The position numbers and the translations under genes are program-made. Below, one piece after another: positions 8,584 to 16,746 of a stretch of 64,000 nucleotides of DNA (the stretch's first letter is position 1; the number at the start of each line of letters is the position of its first letter). The notes beneath the pieces are model-generated. The model was not told the DNA's origin. It saw nothing but the letters and a program-made list of their open reading frames with translations, and did not search any database. The stretch lies in assembly GCA_963846775.1 (NCBI GenBank), contig CAWJXB010000004.1, positions 62,001 through 126,000 on the forward strand. Direction: 5' to 3'. Source of the DNA: CAVYXA01 sp963846775 (GTDB taxonomy: Bacteria > Verrucomicrobiota > Verrucomicrobiia > Chthoniobacterales > UBA10450).

Positions 8584-9708
8584 TCAAAACATTTCGACTG
8601 GCGAGCGCTTGCCGTTTTCCGGGCTGCGTTGTTTCGCGCGCTCTTCGCCCAGAACCGCGACGCGCAGATCCCAAATTTCACTGTCGATTTTGCGGAAGGC
8701 TGCCTCGGAGAACTTGTCGGGCGGCGTCAGGTTTTTCTTGAATCGCACGACGCTTTCCAAAGCGCGATCGATCTGATCGCGCGGCAGTGTGCCGAGAATC
8801 CGATGCACGGTTTCGATCTCCGGAATCCGGTGACAGATCATGGCCAAATCATTCCCGGCCGCGATGGCGAGCCGGATTGTCTCCTCCAAACCGTACTCGT
8901 TCAGGATCGCGCCCATATCGAGATCGTCCGTCATGATCAAACCATCAAACCGCATTTCATTCCGTAAGAGTTCGGTCACGATCCGGCGCGACAATGTCGC
9001 CGGTGTTTTCGTCGGCTCGAAGCAGCGATACCAACCGTGGCAGGTCATCATGCTGTCGATCTTTGACTCGCGAAACCTTTCGGAGTTGCCAGTAAACTGG
9101 CGGAATACGGCCAGTTCGTCGCGATCCAGCTCTTCGCGTGTCCGGAAAATTTTCGGCAATTCGTGATGGGCGTCACGCGTTGCCGCCGAGTAACCCGGAA
9201 AATGTTTGCCGCAGCTCGCGATGCCTTGAGCGCGCATCGCGTCGTTGAACGCGGACGCGTTACGCACCACTTGCTCGACCGTTTTTCCGTAGCACCGGCC
9301 GCGCAGCGAATTGTCCGCGTCGTCATCGAATGAAATGTCGAGCACCGGGCAAAGATCGAGATTGAACCCAAACAACCGGAGCAATCGCCCGGTAATATCG
9401 CCATGACGCCGGATCAGATCGACGTCACTCTTGTCGCGCAGCTGCTGCGCGTTAGGCGGCTCGTTCCCGATCAGGCGCAGCCGCGAAACGCGTCCGCCTT
9501 CCTGGTCGATGGTGATGACCGGTTCGATCTTGCTCAGGTCGCGCAGATCGTCGATCAGTTTCCGCAATTGCGACGGACTCTCGATATTGCGCGCAAACAA
9601 AATGAAAGCACCGGGCTGAATCCGTTCGAACAAGCCTACCGTTTCCGGCTCTAGTTCCTTGCCTGGCACACCGGTCATGATCAGTTGACCAAGGGAATTG
9701 CTGTTCAT
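8584..9708 (-). CDS. nagZ: glycoside hydrolase family 3 beta-N-acetylhexosaminidase (NagZ-like)
   Basis: A 374-residue cytoplasmic glycosidase that removes N-acetylglucosamine from muropeptides during peptidoglycan recycling. The motifs are IDQEGGRVSRL, KHFPGY followed by the Asp-x-His dyad (DAHHELP) that acts as general acid in NagZ enzymes, and MTDDLDMGAI holding the catalytic aspartate. I chose ATG at 9708 because an alternative ATG at 9723 sits inside a perfect palindrome. It is divergent from nadD. The tail of about 70 residues after the barrel is longer than in compact NagZ proteins and is charged. Confidence 0.86.
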   Translation of the reverse strand: MNSNSLGQLIMTGVPGKELEPETVGLFERIQPGAFILFARNIESPSQLRKLIDDLRDLSKIEPVITIDQEGGRVSRLRLIGNEPPNAQQLRDKSDVDLIRRHGDITGRLLRLFGFNLDLCPVLDISFDDDADNSLRGRCYGKTVEQVVRNASAFNDAMRAQGIASCGKHFPGYSAATRDAHHELPKIFRTREELDRDELAVFRQFTGNSERFRESKIDSMMTCHGWYRCFEPTKTPATLSRRIVTELLRNEMRFDGLIMTDDLDMGAILNEYGLEETIRLAIAAGNDLAMICHRIPEIETVHRILGTLPRDQIDRALESVVRFKKNLTPPDKFSEAAFRKIDSEIWDLRVAVLGEERAKQRSPENGKRSPVEMF

Positions 9709-9720
9709 CGGCTGAAGAAT

Positions 9721-9783
9721 CAACGCTCAACCCGTCTTCGGCAAGCCTGCACCGCAGGCTTGCCGAAGACGGGTTGAGCGTTG
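9721..9783. repeat. perfect 30-bp inverted repeat with 3-base loop
   Basis: The left arm 9721-9750 and right arm 9754-9783 are exact reverse complements separated by ACC. The structure fills the space between the divergent nagZ-like and nadD genes. It is followed by direct repeats of GTTGAGC that run into the nadD start codon. Confidence 0.9.
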
Positions 9784-9794
9784 AGCGTTGAGCG

Positions 9795-10349
9795 TTGAAA
9801 ATAGGAATTTACGGCGGCTCGTTCGATCCGATTCATCACGGCCATCTCGTTCTCGCGCGAGATGCAATGGAGCAGCTCGGTTTGGAAAAGCTGATCTTTA
9901 TTCCCGCCGCCGTTTCGCCTTTGAAAAAACCGCCCATTGGCTCCGCAGAAATGCGGCTGGCGATGTTGCGGACTGCGATTGAAGGAGAGATGGGATTTAC
10001 CGTGGACGATTGCGAGCTCCGCCGCCAGCCGCCTTCTTACACGGTCGACACTATTTCAGATATTCGCCGGCGCGAACCTGCCGCGGAGATTTTTTGTCTC
10101 ATCGGCGATGATAACGTGCGCGATCTGCACAAATGGCATCGCTTCGCTGAACTGGAAAAGTTGGTCCGGTTTGCCGTGCTCGGTCGCACGGGAAAACAGG
10201 TGAACCATTCGTATCCGCTCATTCAGCGCAGGATCGACATCTCCGCCACCGAGATCAGAAAGCGAGTTGCTTCGGACCAATCGATTCGTTACTTGGTTCC
10301 ACAAACGGTCGAGGAAATCATTCGCCGCGAAAAACTTTACCGGGAGTAA
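9795..10349 (+). CDS. nadD: nicotinate-nucleotide adenylyltransferase
   Basis: Adenylylates nicotinate mononucleotide in NAD synthesis. The protein (184 residues) opens with IGIYGGSFDPIHHGHLVLA, containing the nucleotidyltransferase (T/H)xGH-type signature, and ends with the ISATEIRKRV block that binds the phosphates. An in-frame TGA at 9789 forces the start to TTG 9795, two codons later. This TTG is itself part of the GTTGAGC repeat, so the repeat supplies the initiation codon; no clear Shine-Dalgarno sequence is seen. It is followed by rsfS, a common nadD-rsfS pairing. Confidence 0.95.
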   Translation: MKIGIYGGSFDPIHHGHLVLARDAMEQLGLEKLIFIPAAVSPLKKPPIGSAEMRLAMLRTAIEGEMGFTVDDCELRRQPPSYTVDTISDIRRREPAAEIFCLIGDDNVRDLHKWHRFAELEKLVRFAVLGRTGKQVNHSYPLIQRRIDISATEIRKRVASDQSIRYLVPQTVEEIIRREKLYRE

Positions 10350-10719
10350 TCGAATCACCGCCGAAGAATTAGCCAAAACTTGCGCCGAGCTCGCCTCGAA
10401 CAAAAAGGCGGAGGAAATCGTTGTGCTCGATGTGCGCGGGATCTCGACCTTCACAGATTTTTTCGTGATTTGTTCGGCCACGTCCGAGCCGCAACTGAAA
10501 GCGATCGCGAACGAGATCCAAACGCGTCTGAAGGAAGATCACGGCGTGCGCGCAGTTGCGATGGACGGGTTTCCCGCGAGTCAATGGATCGTGCTCGATT
10601 ATCTCCAGGTGGTTGTGCACATCTTTCATCGCGACAAACGCGCGTTCTATAGTCTGGAAGATCTTTGGGGTGACGCCCCGAAGGTGGAGTGGGAGATCGC
10701 GCCGTCATTGCACGCGTGA
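10267..10719 (+). CDS. rsfS: ribosomal silencing factor RsfS
   Basis: Binds ribosomal protein uL14 and blocks subunit joining under starvation. Recognised by DVRGISTFTDFFVICSATSE, the QWIVLDYLQVVVHIF strand and the YSLEDLWGDAP end. The family homology begins at about ITAEELAKTC (10354). The only standard start in frame is TTG 10267, which would overlap nadD by 83 bases and add 29 unconserved residues. A GGGAG sequence at 10342-10346 precedes an ATC codon at 10354 at good spacing, so initiation at ATC is possible. Downstream of nadD, as in many bacteria. Confidence 0.9.
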   Translation: MLRTNRFVTWFHKRSRKSFAAKNFTGSNRITAEELAKTCAELASNKKAEEIVVLDVRGISTFTDFFVICSATSEPQLKAIANEIQTRLKEDHGVRAVAMDGFPASQWIVLDYLQVVVHIFHRDKRAFYSLEDLWGDAPKVEWEIAPSLHA

Positions 10720-10723
10720 GCCC

Positions 10724-11572
10724 ATGATGAAAGCCTTTCAGAGCGAGCTGAGCATCAACATCATCGCGTCCGTTGTCGTCTCGCTCCTGTTTTTGGTGGC
10801 TGGTTTTTTCTGGGGCAAATACAAGGAACGACGCCGAAAATTCGGCCGGAACCTTGACGAATATGATTTTTATCCGTTTACCGTTACGCGAGAAAATTTT
10901 GGCGAGTTCAGTCTGAAGGATTTCCGGCTTGGCATGCATTATTTCCTCAAGAACGAGGATTACACCGCGGCGCACCAGCTCATTTTTATCGGCGAACAGA
11001 ACAATGTGCGGGAAAAACTCGAGCCCGCGGAACAGCAAGTTTACGCCCAGCTGTTCGACAAATATGACGGCCGCAAAGTCGCTGATGATACGGCGGAGTT
11101 CCTGGAGAACTACGTCCGGATCGTGCACCTGATTGGTAAATCATTTCCGAGCACCGGTGTCGAAATTCTCCTGCACAATCTGGCCGATCCGGCGCATTCG
11201 CTCATTACGCTTGAGAACAACGTTACCGGGCGCCATCTCCGCGATGGCACGACCAATCTATTGATCGATCTCAAGCGCCGGCAGCTCCTGAATGAAGAGA
11301 AACTCAATTACGAGCTGAACATTGGCGCGCGGAAATTTAAGTGCACGACGATTCCGATTAAACGGAAAGAGTTTGGAATCGTCGGTGCCATCTGCCTCAA
11401 CATCGATGCCAATTACATCACCGAAGAAGTATTGCGCGACCAACAGAAGATCCTAACGTGGTTTCGCAATTTTCTCCGCACCGACATGCAGCTCGATGAA
11501 AACATTCTGAGCAAGGACGAATACGCCAAGGCACTTAAGGGCAAACGCCATTTCAAGGACGAGTCGGTCTGA
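10724..11572 (+). CDS. membrane-anchored protein with YheO-like PAS domain
   Basis: A 282-residue protein starting at ATG 10724, five bases after the rsfS stop. One membrane segment lies near the N-terminus (about residues 10-27, IIASVVVSLLFLVAGFFWG). A helical middle part follows (MHYFLKNEDYTAAHQL). The C-terminal half contains LLHNLADPAHSLITLENNVTGRHLRDG, which fits the YheO-like PAS domain pattern of an aspartate, a serine and an N-x-VTGR motif. YheO-type proteins are usually DNA-linked regulators; here there is no helix-turn-helix visible and the protein is membrane bound, so a sensory role is an inference. Confidence 0.68.
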   Translation: MMKAFQSELSINIIASVVVSLLFLVAGFFWGKYKERRRKFGRNLDEYDFYPFTVTRENFGEFSLKDFRLGMHYFLKNEDYTAAHQLIFIGEQNNVREKLEPAEQQVYAQLFDKYDGRKVADDTAEFLENYVRIVHLIGKSFPSTGVEILLHNLADPAHSLITLENNVTGRHLRDGTTNLLIDLKRRQLLNEEKLNYELNIGARKFKCTTIPIKRKEFGIVGAICLNIDANYITEEVLRDQQKILTWFRNFLRTDMQLDENILSKDEYAKALKGKRHFKDESV

Positions 11573-11599
11573 ACGCAGCCAGCGCGATTTAGGGAAACC

Positions 11600-11966
11600 T
11601 GTAGCTGCTCGAAGCGCCGTAGGCGCGATAGATATTAGCCCCGGGCGTGAGCCCGGGGGAAAAGGCGTCTCCAAACCAATCAGCCCCGGCAGGGGCGACA
11701 GAATACGCCGAAGCGCGTCGTCACTCCTTCCGCCCCTTCCGGGGCTAGTTCGAATGAATCGAGAAACCCCGGGCTTGCGCCCGGGGCTACATTCTTCCGC
11801 GCCTACGGCGCTTTCTGCGGCTACGCCATTATTTGAACCGCTCTAGCTGGGCAGTCCAAAATTCGAAGACTCGAATGTTCCAAAACTGAGCTGGCTGTTT
11901 GAATTTCGTGCTTGGTTGACGTGGGCTCGTTTAGAATTTCGAGATTCGGATTTCGAAATTTCAGCG
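11600..11966. repeat. cluster of REP-like palindromes and dispersed repeats, no gene seen
   Basis: This non-coding stretch carries palindromic units such as GCCCCGGGCGTGAGCCCGGGG, CCCCGGCAGGGGCG and GCGCCGTAGGCGCG, repeated inverted at 11770-11812. It then has a segment at 11897-11966 (AATTTCGAGATTCGGATTTC core) that reappears at about 54747-54816. I see no coding potential. Confidence 0.6.
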
Positions 11967-12179
11967 CTAGTCCCACTTTTGGACAAGCAGCCAGACGAGA
12001 GCGGAGAGCATGGCGGCGAAGGTGGAAAGGATGAGCGCGGCGCGCTTGGACTGGCGCACTTTGAAAAGTGGCTTCGGGATGTCGTCGTAAATGTGGCTCG
12101 CTTCGTAGAGTTTCATCAGCGCAAATGCCACGATGAAACCGACGATCGCCCACTTCGCGCACCCGATAATCCAAAACAT
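11967..12179 (-). CDS. small membrane protein of unknown function
   Basis: A 70-residue protein with two predicted membrane helices (CAKWAIVGFIVAFALMKLY near the start and LILSTFAAMLSALVWLLV near the end) joined by a basic loop (KPLFKVRQSKR). The arrangement is that of small two-helix inner-membrane proteins. I do not recognise a family. It lies between repeat clusters and no operon partner is evident. Confidence 0.5.
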   Translation of the reverse strand: MFWIIGCAKWAIVGFIVAFALMKLYEASHIYDDIPKPLFKVRQSKRAALILSTFAAMLSALVWLLVQKWD

Positions 12180-12204
12180 CCCGGCCCCAATTTACCGCAG
12201 GAAT

Positions 12205-12360
12205 CGCGCCTCACAAGCCGCCTTCGCCAAGGCTACGGCGGCTATGCTCGGCTTCGGGTCGCTTCCCGGCAGGACCGGCGCAGGTCACAAACTGATCATA
12301 TTGCGCTGAGGCGGCCCTGCCCGCCGTGGCCTTGGCGAAGGCGGCTTGCGGGCGAGGCGC
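12205..12360. repeat. inverted dispersed repeat, GCCGCCTTCGCCAAGG family
   Basis: GCCGCCTTCGCCAAGGCTAC at about 12218 and its reverse complement form around 12330 (GGCCTTGGCGAAGGCGGC) flank about 90 bases. The unit resembles the repeats at 28975 and 54640. It directly precedes the chaperone gene. Confidence 0.5.
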
Positions 12361-12387
12361 GCCGCCTCTACAATTGGCTCCCGATTT

Positions 12388-13920
12388 ATGATGACGTTTC
12401 TTCGCAAACATCGCGGCTGGCTTATGTCCGTGATCACTATTCTCTCGATCCCGTTCATTTTTTACTTCGTCAAAACTGACCTCTCGGGCGGAATGCGGTC
12501 GGATCAGTTTGCGCAGGTCTACAACCGCAAGGTTTCGATGGTCGAGGCGCAGAGACTCGCTCGTTTGTTCCGCCTCGCCCAAGCGCTCGGGCTTTCCGAT
12601 TTGCAACAGAGCCTGACCGCTGGAGCGAAGGACGAGAACGAGACTGCCGTTGAGTTCATTTTGAATTTGCTCATCCTGCGGCACGAAGCGGACCGGATGG
12701 GAATTCGCCCGACGGAGTCGGAGGTGATCGACATGGTTCACAGTCTGCAACCGTTTCGCGATGCCAGCGGATTCGACCTCAAGAAATACGACGATTTTGT
12801 CCAGAACGCACTTGCCCCTAACGGATTGGACGAAGGCCAGATGGAAGAGCTGGTGCGCGATGATCTGGCGCTGAAACGCATTAAACAACTCCTCAATACT
12901 GGTGTTTCCCTGTCGCCGGAAGTGAGCAAGGCCAACTTCGACGAAGCCTACGGTAAGCTCTACACGGTCGTGGTGCGCTTGCCGTCGGCGGAGGTCGCCA
13001 AAGAAATCAAGATCAGCGATGAGGACATCAAAAAATACTTCGATGCCCACAAGGATGAATTCAAAACGGAGGAACAACGGAAGGTCGATTTCGTCGAACT
13101 GGCGTTGACTGAGGAGCAGAAAAAACTAAAGGGAAAAGAGCGAATTGACGCGCTGCAAAAGCTGGCCGATCGCGCGAACGATGTTTCCCAGGCGTTGCTG
13201 GAGAAAAGCGCAGATTTCGGCAAAGTGGCCGCAAAATTTCAACTCCCGGTGCATACAACTGCGGAGTTCACAGCAGCCGCACCCGATCCACAATTTAAGA
13301 CGGCCGGTTCCCAGCTCGACTCCGCCGCGTTCAAGTTGACGAAACAGGAACCGATCAGTGATCCGATCCAAGTCGGCGATGGTTTTTACATCTTGCACCT
13401 GGCGAGCGTGGCTGACTCGCGGAAGCTCACGTTGGAGGAAGCAAAGCCGAAAGTGGTCGATGCGATTAAGAAGTCGCGCAGCCAGGAACTGCTCGCCACG
13501 AAAGGTGCTGAGATCGCGCGCCAGTTGCGTGACGCGATCAAATCGAATCAACCGATTGAAGCCGCCGCGGAAAAAGCCGGCGTAAAAGCGGAGAAGATTC
13601 CGCCGTTCATGTTGGCGGATGAGGCGAAATCGAAAGTGGATGAAAAGAAACCAGCCGAGCCGCCCGACATGACGTTAATCAAAAATGCGGCCGCGCGCCT
13701 CCAGCCGGGCGAGGTGAGCGATTTTGTCCCCTTCGGCGATGGGGGAGTGCTTGTCGCGCTGGAAAAACGTGAGCCGCCGGACGCAGTGAAATATCGTGAG
13801 AACAAGGCGGCGTTTGAGGAACGTTATCTCGACGGCAAACAACAGATCGTATTTTACGAATGGCTGCGCGACCGGCAGCGCGATGCCGGCCTTGGGCAGC
13901 CAGCGCCGCCGGCGGGTTAA
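12388..13920 (+). CDS. SurA/PpiD-like peptidyl-prolyl isomerase chaperone, membrane anchored
   Basis: A 510-residue protein of the PpiD/SurA type that helps secreted and outer-membrane proteins fold in the periplasm. One N-terminal membrane anchor (about residues 11-28, WLMSVITILSIPFIFYFV) is followed by a long helical SurA-N-like region with EADRMGIRPTESEVIDMV. Parvulin-like segments follow, with FYILHLASV typical of the rotamase core, and a second, degenerate one near PGEVSDFVPFGDGGVLVAL. Start ATG 12388 gives the expected short cytoplasmic tail. Whether the rotamase domains are active is not clear, because the parvulin histidines are not obvious. Confidence 0.85.
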   Translation: MMTFLRKHRGWLMSVITILSIPFIFYFVKTDLSGGMRSDQFAQVYNRKVSMVEAQRLARLFRLAQALGLSDLQQSLTAGAKDENETAVEFILNLLILRHEADRMGIRPTESEVIDMVHSLQPFRDASGFDLKKYDDFVQNALAPNGLDEGQMEELVRDDLALKRIKQLLNTGVSLSPEVSKANFDEAYGKLYTVVVRLPSAEVAKEIKISDEDIKKYFDAHKDEFKTEEQRKVDFVELALTEEQKKLKGKERIDALQKLADRANDVSQALLEKSADFGKVAAKFQLPVHTTAEFTAAAPDPQFKTAGSQLDSAAFKLTKQEPISDPIQVGDGFYILHLASVADSRKLTLEEAKPKVVDAIKKSRSQELLATKGAEIARQLRDAIKSNQPIEAAAEKAGVKAEKIPPFMLADEAKSKVDEKKPAEPPDMTLIKNAAARLQPGEVSDFVPFGDGGVLVALEKREPPDAVKYRENKAAFEERYLDGKQQIVFYEWLRDRQRDAGLGQPAPPAG

Positions 13921-13982
13921 CGGAAAAAAGCGAGAAAGGTCGCGCGATACGTCGTTCTTGGAGTGGGGTGGCGTTTCGGAGT

Positions 13983-14000
13983 GCGCGGACATGTCCGCGC
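13983..14000. terminator. 18-bp perfect palindrome between convergent genes
   Basis: GCGCGGACATGTCCGCGC is self-complementary and is followed by TTTAAAAG. It lies between the convergent chaperone gene and the mmcQ-like gene, so it could act as a terminator hairpin, though the same motif is also a common dispersed repeat in such genomes. Confidence 0.4.
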
Positions 14001-14035
14001 TTTAAAAGCGCAGGACACTTCGACGGCTGACAGCG

Positions 14036-14416
14036 TTAGGCCTTTGTCTTTCGAATGACGTTCTTTGCCGCAAGATCGAGTCCCGTGCGTATTAAATCTA
14101 TCTCGGCAAGGCGAAGATAAATGTTCGTCGAGCCTTGCTTGCCCCAAGCACCGGCGCTGGGCGAGAAAACGCCTGGCGCCTTCTTCAGAAACGTCCGCTG
14201 CTGCTCTCGTGTCAGCTTCACCATTCCATGCCCGCCGTCTGGGTAACCGAGCGTAGCGAAGACCTTACCAGCGATGCGAAAATCGGGATGAGCCATGTGC
14301 GCGGACTCGACCGATCCCGGTATCTCGAGCGCTAATGCGCGAAATTCATCAACCGTCACAACGCTATTCCTTTTTGCCTTAACGTTGGTTTCTTTTCGCG
14401 CCACTCGGCGGGTCAC
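14036..14416 (-). CDS. MmcQ/YjbR-family protein
   Basis: A 126-residue protein with the MmcQ/YjbR (DUF419) pattern: VDEFRALALEIPGSVESAHMAHPDF in overlapping pieces, the strand RIAGKVFATLG and the GMVKLTREQQ segment. The fold is a double-wing motif suggested to bind DNA; the function is unknown. Its ATG overlaps the glmS stop (ATGA, 14413-14416), so the two genes are translationally coupled. Confidence 0.82.
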   Translation of the reverse strand: MTRRVARKETNVKAKRNSVVTVDEFRALALEIPGSVESAHMAHPDFRIAGKVFATLGYPDGGHGMVKLTREQQRTFLKKAPGVFSPSAGAWGKQGSTNIYLRLAEIDLIRTGLDLAAKNVIRKTKA

Positions 14417-16287
14417 TCGACAGTGACACTCTTGGCCAGATTGCGCGGTTTATCGACGTCGCGGCCGAGCTCGACGGCGAGATGATACGCCAACAATTGC
14501 AATGGAATCACCGTCAGAATCGGCATCAGACATTCCGGTGCGTCCGGCAAGGTTATGATCTCTCCAGCTATTCCCTTGAGCTGTTTCGCGCCGGTGCCGC
14601 TGGTTATGGCGATGATCGGGCCTTTGCGCGCTTTGACCTGCTCCATGTTGTTGAGATTTTTCGAAAACACGGGGTCGCCCGGCGCGATGAAGATCGAGGG
14701 CAGATCTGGCCGGACCAGCGCGATGATGCCGTGCTTGAGCTCCGCGCTGGGATGACCTTCCGCAAAAAGATAAGTGATCTCTTTCATCTTGAGCGCGCCT
14801 TCGAGCGCGATCGGGAAATTGAATTGCCGCCCGAAGAACAACATCCCACCGACATCGGCATGTTTTTTTGCGATCGCTTTAACCTCATCACTTAACTTCA
14901 AAACTTCTTGGATCTGCGCTGGTAACGCCTCCAGGGCGCCAATGATCCGGCTCGCATCGGCGGTGGAGAGAAAACGCATCCGCCCGAGCAGCAGACCGAT
15001 CAGGGTGAGGACCACGATCTGGGACGTGAACGATTTCGTCGCGGCCACGCCGATCTCCGGCCCGGCATGCATGTACACACCGCCGTCGCTCTCGCGCGCG
15101 ATCGTGCTGGCAACGTTGTTGCAAATGCCGAGCGTGCGATGGCCCTTCCGACGGCTCTCACGCAGCGCGCCTAACGTGTCCGCCGTTTCACCGCTTTGAC
15201 TGATGGCGAACACGAGGGTGTCGTTCGTCATCGGCGTGTTGCGATGCCGAAATTCGCTCGCGTATTCAACTTCGGTCGGAATGTTCGCGAGCTGTTCGAT
15301 CAGATATTCGCCTACCATCGCGGCGTGCAGCGCCGTGCCGCAGCCGGTGAGCACGATCCGCCCGACATCGCGCAATTGCTGCGCCGTCATGTTCAACCCG
15401 CCCAATTTGGCTGTGCATTCCTCCAGGCTGAGCCGGCCGCGCATCGCATCTTGAACTGAGCTCGGCTGCTCAAAAATCTCCTTAAGCATGTAATGCGGGT
15501 AATCGCCTTTCTTAATGTCCTCAGCGGTGAATTCGACTTTGCTGACCCGATGATCGCCGGTCTCGCCGGCGAGCGAGCTGATCTCGAATTTGCTCCGCTC
15601 GACGGCGACGACATCGAAATCGTTCAAATAAACGGCGTCCCGCGTGTAAGCCACGATCGCGCTGACATCGCTGGCGAGGAAATTCTCATCCTTGCCGACG
15701 CCGAGCACGAGCGGGCTGCCACGGCGCGCGCCGATCATGAAATCGGGAATGTCCGCGTGAACGAGCGCGATCCCGTATGTGCCAATGACTTGCTTCAGCG
15801 CCGTTCGCACTGCGTTAACGAGTCGCGCTTTTTTTTGCTCAACATCGACAGTCGTTGCGCACGAATCGACGTAAAGTTTCCCGATCAAGTGCGCCAGGAC
15901 TTCGGTGTCTGTGGTCGAACGAAAATTGGTGTCGCCATCCTGGACCAATTGTTCTTTGAGCGCCTGATAATTTTCAATCACGCCATTGTGAACGAGCGCG
16001 AGTCGACCGCTCGCATCGAGATGCGGGTGCGCATTTTCGTCGGTCACTTTGCCATGCGTCGCCCAGCGCGTGTGGCTAATTCCGAAGGAACCCGATGGTG
16101 GGTTCTCCGTGATCAGCTTGCCCAGCGAAGCAATACGCCCCGCGCATTTACGGATCCCGATGTCGTGACCAGCATCGACAATGGCAACGCCGGCGGAGTC
16201 GTAGCCCCGGTATTCAAGCCGTCGCAAACCGTCCAGCAAAATCGGCGCCGCCTCAGCCCGCCCGACGTATCCGACAATCCCGCACAT
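14413..16287 (-). CDS. glmS: glutamine-fructose-6-phosphate aminotransferase (isomerizing)
   Basis: Makes glucosamine-6-phosphate from fructose-6-phosphate and glutamine, the entry step to UDP-GlcNAc for cell wall and exopolysaccharide. The 624-residue protein begins MCGIVGYVGR, so the N-terminal nucleophile cysteine is in place after Met removal. The glutaminase domain has HTRWATHG, and the SIS isomerase domains have TGCGTALHAA and SQSGETADT. The end KSVTVE is the conserved glmS terminus. Full length. Upstream is a 459-base repeat-filled gap; I see no glmS ribozyme core with confidence. Confidence 0.98.
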   Translation of the reverse strand: MCGIVGYVGRAEAAPILLDGLRRLEYRGYDSAGVAIVDAGHDIGIRKCAGRIASLGKLITENPPSGSFGISHTRWATHGKVTDENAHPHLDASGRLALVHNGVIENYQALKEQLVQDGDTNFRSTTDTEVLAHLIGKLYVDSCATTVDVEQKKARLVNAVRTALKQVIGTYGIALVHADIPDFMIGARRGSPLVLGVGKDENFLASDVSAIVAYTRDAVYLNDFDVVAVERSKFEISSLAGETGDHRVSKVEFTAEDIKKGDYPHYMLKEIFEQPSSVQDAMRGRLSLEECTAKLGGLNMTAQQLRDVGRIVLTGCGTALHAAMVGEYLIEQLANIPTEVEYASEFRHRNTPMTNDTLVFAISQSGETADTLGALRESRRKGHRTLGICNNVASTIARESDGGVYMHAGPEIGVAATKSFTSQIVVLTLIGLLLGRMRFLSTADASRIIGALEALPAQIQEVLKLSDEVKAIAKKHADVGGMLFFGRQFNFPIALEGALKMKEITYLFAEGHPSAELKHGIIALVRPDLPSIFIAPGDPVFSKNLNNMEQVKARKGPIIAITSGTGAKQLKGIAGEIITLPDAPECLMPILTVIPLQLLAYHLAVELGRDVDKPRNLAKSVTVE

Positions 16288-16329
16288 CTTGTTCGAAGTG
16301 TAATGTCAGCGTGCCTCAGTCGCAAGATT

Positions 16330-16690
16330 CACGCCGCGGATTACGGCGCTCGCTCAGAGCGAGCTATTTCTCCGTTAGCCCCACGGCGCGGTTTCGTGTC
16401 AGCCCGGGCTAACGTGGGCGTCTAGCGCCAAAGGCGCGGCATCATATTAAAGCCTGGGGCAGCGCCCCAGGAAAATTAACCCAATTCGGCGAGCGCTGAA
16501 AGCGCGCCTCAAGGAAAAGCGGGGATCAATCCCACACGTAACGTGAGCGACTGCGCCATGGCCTGATAATGGACCAAAGAGAATGCAAAATCGCGCTTTC
16601 AGCGCTAGGGATTAATATCTGGGGCGTCGCCCCAGGCTATGCTGACGAAGCGCCGTTGGCGCTAGGATCATCGCATTACGCGAAATCCTC
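16330..16690. repeat. REP-like palindrome cluster upstream of glmS, no gene seen
   Basis: The segment holds inverted units of the types AGCGCCAAAGGCGC, CCTGGGGCAGCGCCCCAGG and GCGCCGTTGGCGCTAG, some repeated in the opposite orientation (CTGGGGCGTCGCCCCAG at about 16620). They are close relatives of the cluster at 11600-11820. No coding sequence is supported. Confidence 0.55.
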
Positions 16691-16746
16691 TAATAGGCTG
16701 GAAATCGTTCTCTGCGCCTTTGAAAAATTGCTTTCCCCGCAAAAAT

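Noticed and set aside
11821..12174. A 117-residue minus-strand frame overlapping the small membrane protein.
   Set aside because: It is basic, without membrane or domain character, and part of it is repeat DNA; the two-helix frame is more protein-like.
12211..13077. A 288-residue minus-strand frame opposite the PpiD-like gene.
   Set aside because: It runs through the repeat cluster and mirrors the chaperone codons; no domain is recognisable.
16288..16746. Possible glmS ribozyme in the gap before glmS.
   Set aside because: I cannot find the ribozyme core; the gap consists of REP-like palindromes.
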